Assembly: GCF_004114935.1 (NCBI RefSeq)
Contig: NZ_CP022221.1
Coordinates: 5,229,001-5,293,000 of the forward strand
DNA: 64,000 bases
Direction: 5' to 3'
DNA from: Bradyrhizobium zhanjiangense
GTDB lineage: Bacteria; Pseudomonadota; Alphaproteobacteria; Rhizobiales; Xanthobacteraceae
Shown here one piece after another: positions 62,150 to 64,000 of this stretch (position 1 is the first letter of the stretch; each line of letters begins with the position of its first letter). Position numbers and translations under genes: made by a program. Under the pieces are notes generated by a model that was given only the letters and a program-made list of their open reading frames with translations, had not been told where the DNA came from and made no database searches.

Positions 62150-63504
62150 GCGTTTTCGGTATCGGCCTCGCCTACGGCATCGCGACGCTGCTCGTGATGT
62201 TTTCGGGCATGCCGATTGCGTTCGCGCTTGGCGCGGTCGCAGTCGTGTTCATGGGCATCTACATGCCCGCCGCTTCGCTCGATACGGTGACGCAGAACGT
62301 CTACGAGGAAATGGCTTCGATCACGCTCTTGTCGATCCCGCTCTTCATCCTCAAGGGTGCCGCGATCGGCAAGTCGCGCGCCGGCCAGGATCTCTATTCG
62401 GCGCTGCATGCCTGGCTGCATCGCGTGCCCGGCGGACTTGGCGTCGCCAACGTGTTCGCCTGCGCGCTGTTTGCGGCGATGGCGGGCTCTTCGCCTGCGA
62501 CCTGCTCGGCAATCGGCTCGGCCGGTATCCCCGAGATGCGCAAGCGCGGCTATTCCGGCGGCTTTGCTGCCGGCATCATCGCTGCCGGCGGCACGCTTGG
62601 CATCCTGCTGCCGCCCTCGATCACCATGATCCTGTTCGCGGTCGCCGCCGAAAAGTCACTGGGGCGGCTATTCCTCGCCGGCATTGGGCCCGGCCTCTTG
62701 CTGGTCACCCTGTTCGGCGCCTATGCCGTGATCCGCTTCCGCCGGGAATACAAGGCGGCCGAAGCGATCTACAAGAACGGCGGACCGCAGGCCGCGATCC
62801 TCACGCGCGACGAGTATACGCTCGCTGAACGCTTCAGCGTGCTGCCGCGCGTCATTCCCTTCGTGCTGCTGCTCACCGGCGTCATGATCGCGCTCTATGG
62901 CGGCTACGCCACGCCGTCGGAAACCGCCGGCCTCGGCGGCCTCCTGGCGCTGGCGCTGATCGCGGCGATCTACAGCGTGTGGCGGCCGAGCGATCTTGCT
63001 CCGATCATGCGGTCGACGATCCGGGAATCGACCATGCTGATGATGATCATCGGCATGTCGCTGCTCTATTCCTACGTGATGAGCTATCTGCACATCTCGC
63101 AATCGGTCGCCGAATCCATCGTCGCGATGCACCTGCCGCGCTGGGAGCTGCTGTTCGCGATCCTCGTCATGGTCGTGGTGCTCGGCTTCTTCCTGCCGCC
63201 GGTCTCGATCATCCTGATGACGGCGCCGATCATCCTGCCGCCGCTCCGCGCCGCCAATTTCGACATTATCTGGTTCGGCGTGGTCATGACCATCGTGATG
63301 GAGATGGGGCTGATCCATCCACCGGTGGGCCTCAACATCTTCGTCATCCGCAACGTCGCGCCCGACATTTCCCTGAGCGAGGTGATCTGGGGCACGCTGC
63401 CCTTCGTGCTCTTGATGATGGCCGCGGTGCTGCTGCTCTGCTTCGTGCCGGAGATATCGACCTGGCTGCCCGATCTGGTGATGGGGCCGGACGGGAGCAG
63501 GTAG
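62146..63504 (+). CDS. TRAP transporter large permease (DctM family)
   Basis: This 452-residue DctM subunit begins at ATG 62146, overlapping the dctQ stop. About 12 hydrophobic segments, FSGMPIAFALG at the N-terminus, and the two inverted hairpin regions with SSPATCSAIGSAGIPEMRKRGY and LPPVSIILMTAPIILPP mark the substrate and sodium sites. The family C-terminal block HPPVGLNIFVI is present. It moves the DctP-bound solute with sodium. The frame is open upstream within dctQ but is not coding there. Confidence 0.94.
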   Translation: MSVFGIGLAYGIATLLVMFSGMPIAFALGAVAVVFMGIYMPAASLDTVTQNVYEEMASITLLSIPLFILKGAAIGKSRAGQDLYSALHAWLHRVPGGLGVANVFACALFAAMAGSSPATCSAIGSAGIPEMRKRGYSGGFAAGIIAAGGTLGILLPPSITMILFAVAAEKSLGRLFLAGIGPGLLLVTLFGAYAVIRFRREYKAAEAIYKNGGPQAAILTRDEYTLAERFSVLPRVIPFVLLLTGVMIALYGGYATPSETAGLGGLLALALIAAIYSVWRPSDLAPIMRSTIRESTMLMMIIGMSLLYSYVMSYLHISQSVAESIVAMHLPRWELLFAILVMVVVLGFFLPPVSIILMTAPIILPPLRAANFDIIWFGVVMTIVMEMGLIHPPVGLNIFVIRNVAPDISLSEVIWGTLPFVLLMMAAVLLLCFVPEISTWLPDLVMGPDGSR

Positions 63505-63520
63505 AGACAATCGCAATTGC

Positions 63521-63649
63521 CGTAGGGCGGGCAAAGCGGCTTGTCCGCCGTAGCTCGAAGAGCGAAGGCGGAAGCGTGCCCACCACTCGTGAATGCGACT
63601 GCGGACAGATGGTGGGCACGGCGCAAATGCGCCTTTTGCCCACCCTACG
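63521..63649. repeat. Dispersed inverted repeat (CGTAGGGyGGGCAAA type)
   Basis: CGTAGGGCGGGCAAA at the left end is mirrored by TTTGCCCACCCTACG at the right with one mismatch. Between them lie GTGCCCACC-type inner repeats. It is a familiar Bradyrhizobium intergenic element. It separates the convergent TRAP and gntR genes and overlaps the gntR stop codon. Confidence 0.7.
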
Positions 63650-64000
63650 AATTCTCCTTCCGGCGTTGCTTCGGCGCGATCGCCACCACCTGCAACAGAT
63701 CCTTGCGCACGGCCTCGATGTGCCGCTCCAGGAAGCGGCAGGCCTCCTCGATCTTCTGCGCACGGCACAGCGCGATCAACTCGGCGTGCTCCTTCTCGGC
63801 GATCCCCATCGCCTTGGTGTTGGAGAGCTGGAGACGCGTGTAGCGATCACTGGTCTGGAGCAGTGATAGCACGATCGCGCGCGTGCGCGGCTGCGGGGCA
63901 TGAACGTAGAGCGCCATGTGGAAGTCGGCGTTGAGTTGCCCCCATTCGCTGACGTTCCTCGCCTTGATCGCCTTCTCGAAGCTCCGGTGGATGTCGGCAA
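63645..64000 (-). CDS. GntR-family regulator, FCD domain (C-terminal part)
   Basis: The frame continues beyond the window. The visible 117 residues form the helical FCD ligand domain: ADIHRSFEKAIKARN, then WGQLNADFHMALYV, with the metal-site His in the second, and HAELIALCRAQKIEEACRFLERHIE, with the other His residues. GntR/FadR-type repressors with this domain sense organic acids. Convergent placement next to a TRAP transporter suggests that it controls that uptake. The TAG stop codon is supplied by the dispersed repeat. Confidence 0.92.
   Translation of the reverse strand, partial: ADIHRSFEKAIKARNVSEWGQLNADFHMALYVHAPQPRTRAIVLSLLQTSDRYTRLQLSNTKAMGIAEKEHAELIALCRAQKIEEACRFLERHIEAVRKDLLQVVAIAPKQRRKENS

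Overview
The window is a high-GC chromosomal segment of an alphaproteobacterium. It most likely comes from Bradyrhizobium or a close relative in the Nitrobacteraceae. The evidence is the gene set (PCMT beside TolC, aapJQMP, NodT-type RND operon, SPINDLY-type TPR transferases, MXKDX repeat protein, DUF6481 and DUF2171 proteins), the very high third-position GC, and several dispersed repeats I recognise from Bradyrhizobium genomes. No taxonomic marker gene is present, so genus is an inference.

Layout. 1-1.5 kb: start of a TolC-type outer-membrane protein and a PCMT-like methyltransferase. 1.76-1.84 kb: tRNA-Asn. 2.0-6.1 kb: a secreted small protein, then a minus-strand membrane-stress operon of a PspA-like protein, a YqiJ-like OB-fold membrane protein and a YqiK-type flotillin. 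The PspA reading frame is preceded in frame by about 160 residues resembling the N-terminal half of a TnpB nuclease without its RuvC half. 6.3-7.3 kb: gene-free tract of dispersed repeats. 7.3-14 kb: amide uptake and hydrolysis operon (periplasmic binding protein, fused permease-ATPase, formamidase, AraC regulator fused to a second formamidase, RidA). 14.4-16.5 kb: small proteins, tRNA-Cys and a DTW-domain protein. 16.5-25.6 kb: MdtABC-like efflux operon with its own NodT-type outer-membrane lipoprotein. 26.4-27.4 kb: cysteine synthase. 27.5-32.1 kb: two tandem SPINDLY-like glycosyltransferases, both apparently starting at TTG. 32.2-36.7 kb: general amino-acid transporter aapJQMP. 37.1-40.2 kb: cystathionine beta-lyase and a Na/Pi cotransporter-PhoU protein. 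40.2-43.9 kb: four-gene lipid A or polyprenyl-sugar modification cluster. 43.9-51.3 kb: penicillin-binding protein 1C paired with a thioester alpha-2-macroglobulin.

51.7-54.7 kb: a small decayed island bounded by an 18-bp direct repeat of the 3' end of tRNA-Arg(UCU). It carries small, mostly unrecognised genes and at least one truncated fragment, with no visible integrase. 54.7-60.3 kb: an orphan PLP enzyme and many small hypothetical, secreted or membrane proteins, with three clear intrinsic terminators. 60.6-64 kb: a TRAP transporter (DctP-DctQ-DctM), a dispersed repeat and the 3' part of a GntR/FCD regulator.

The least ordinary items are the TnpB-N/PspA reading frame, the AraC-formamidase fusion, the tRNA-Arg island with its microproteins, the orphan PLP enzyme, and the lipid A cluster. 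All family assignments come from reading the translated sequence; no database search was run.
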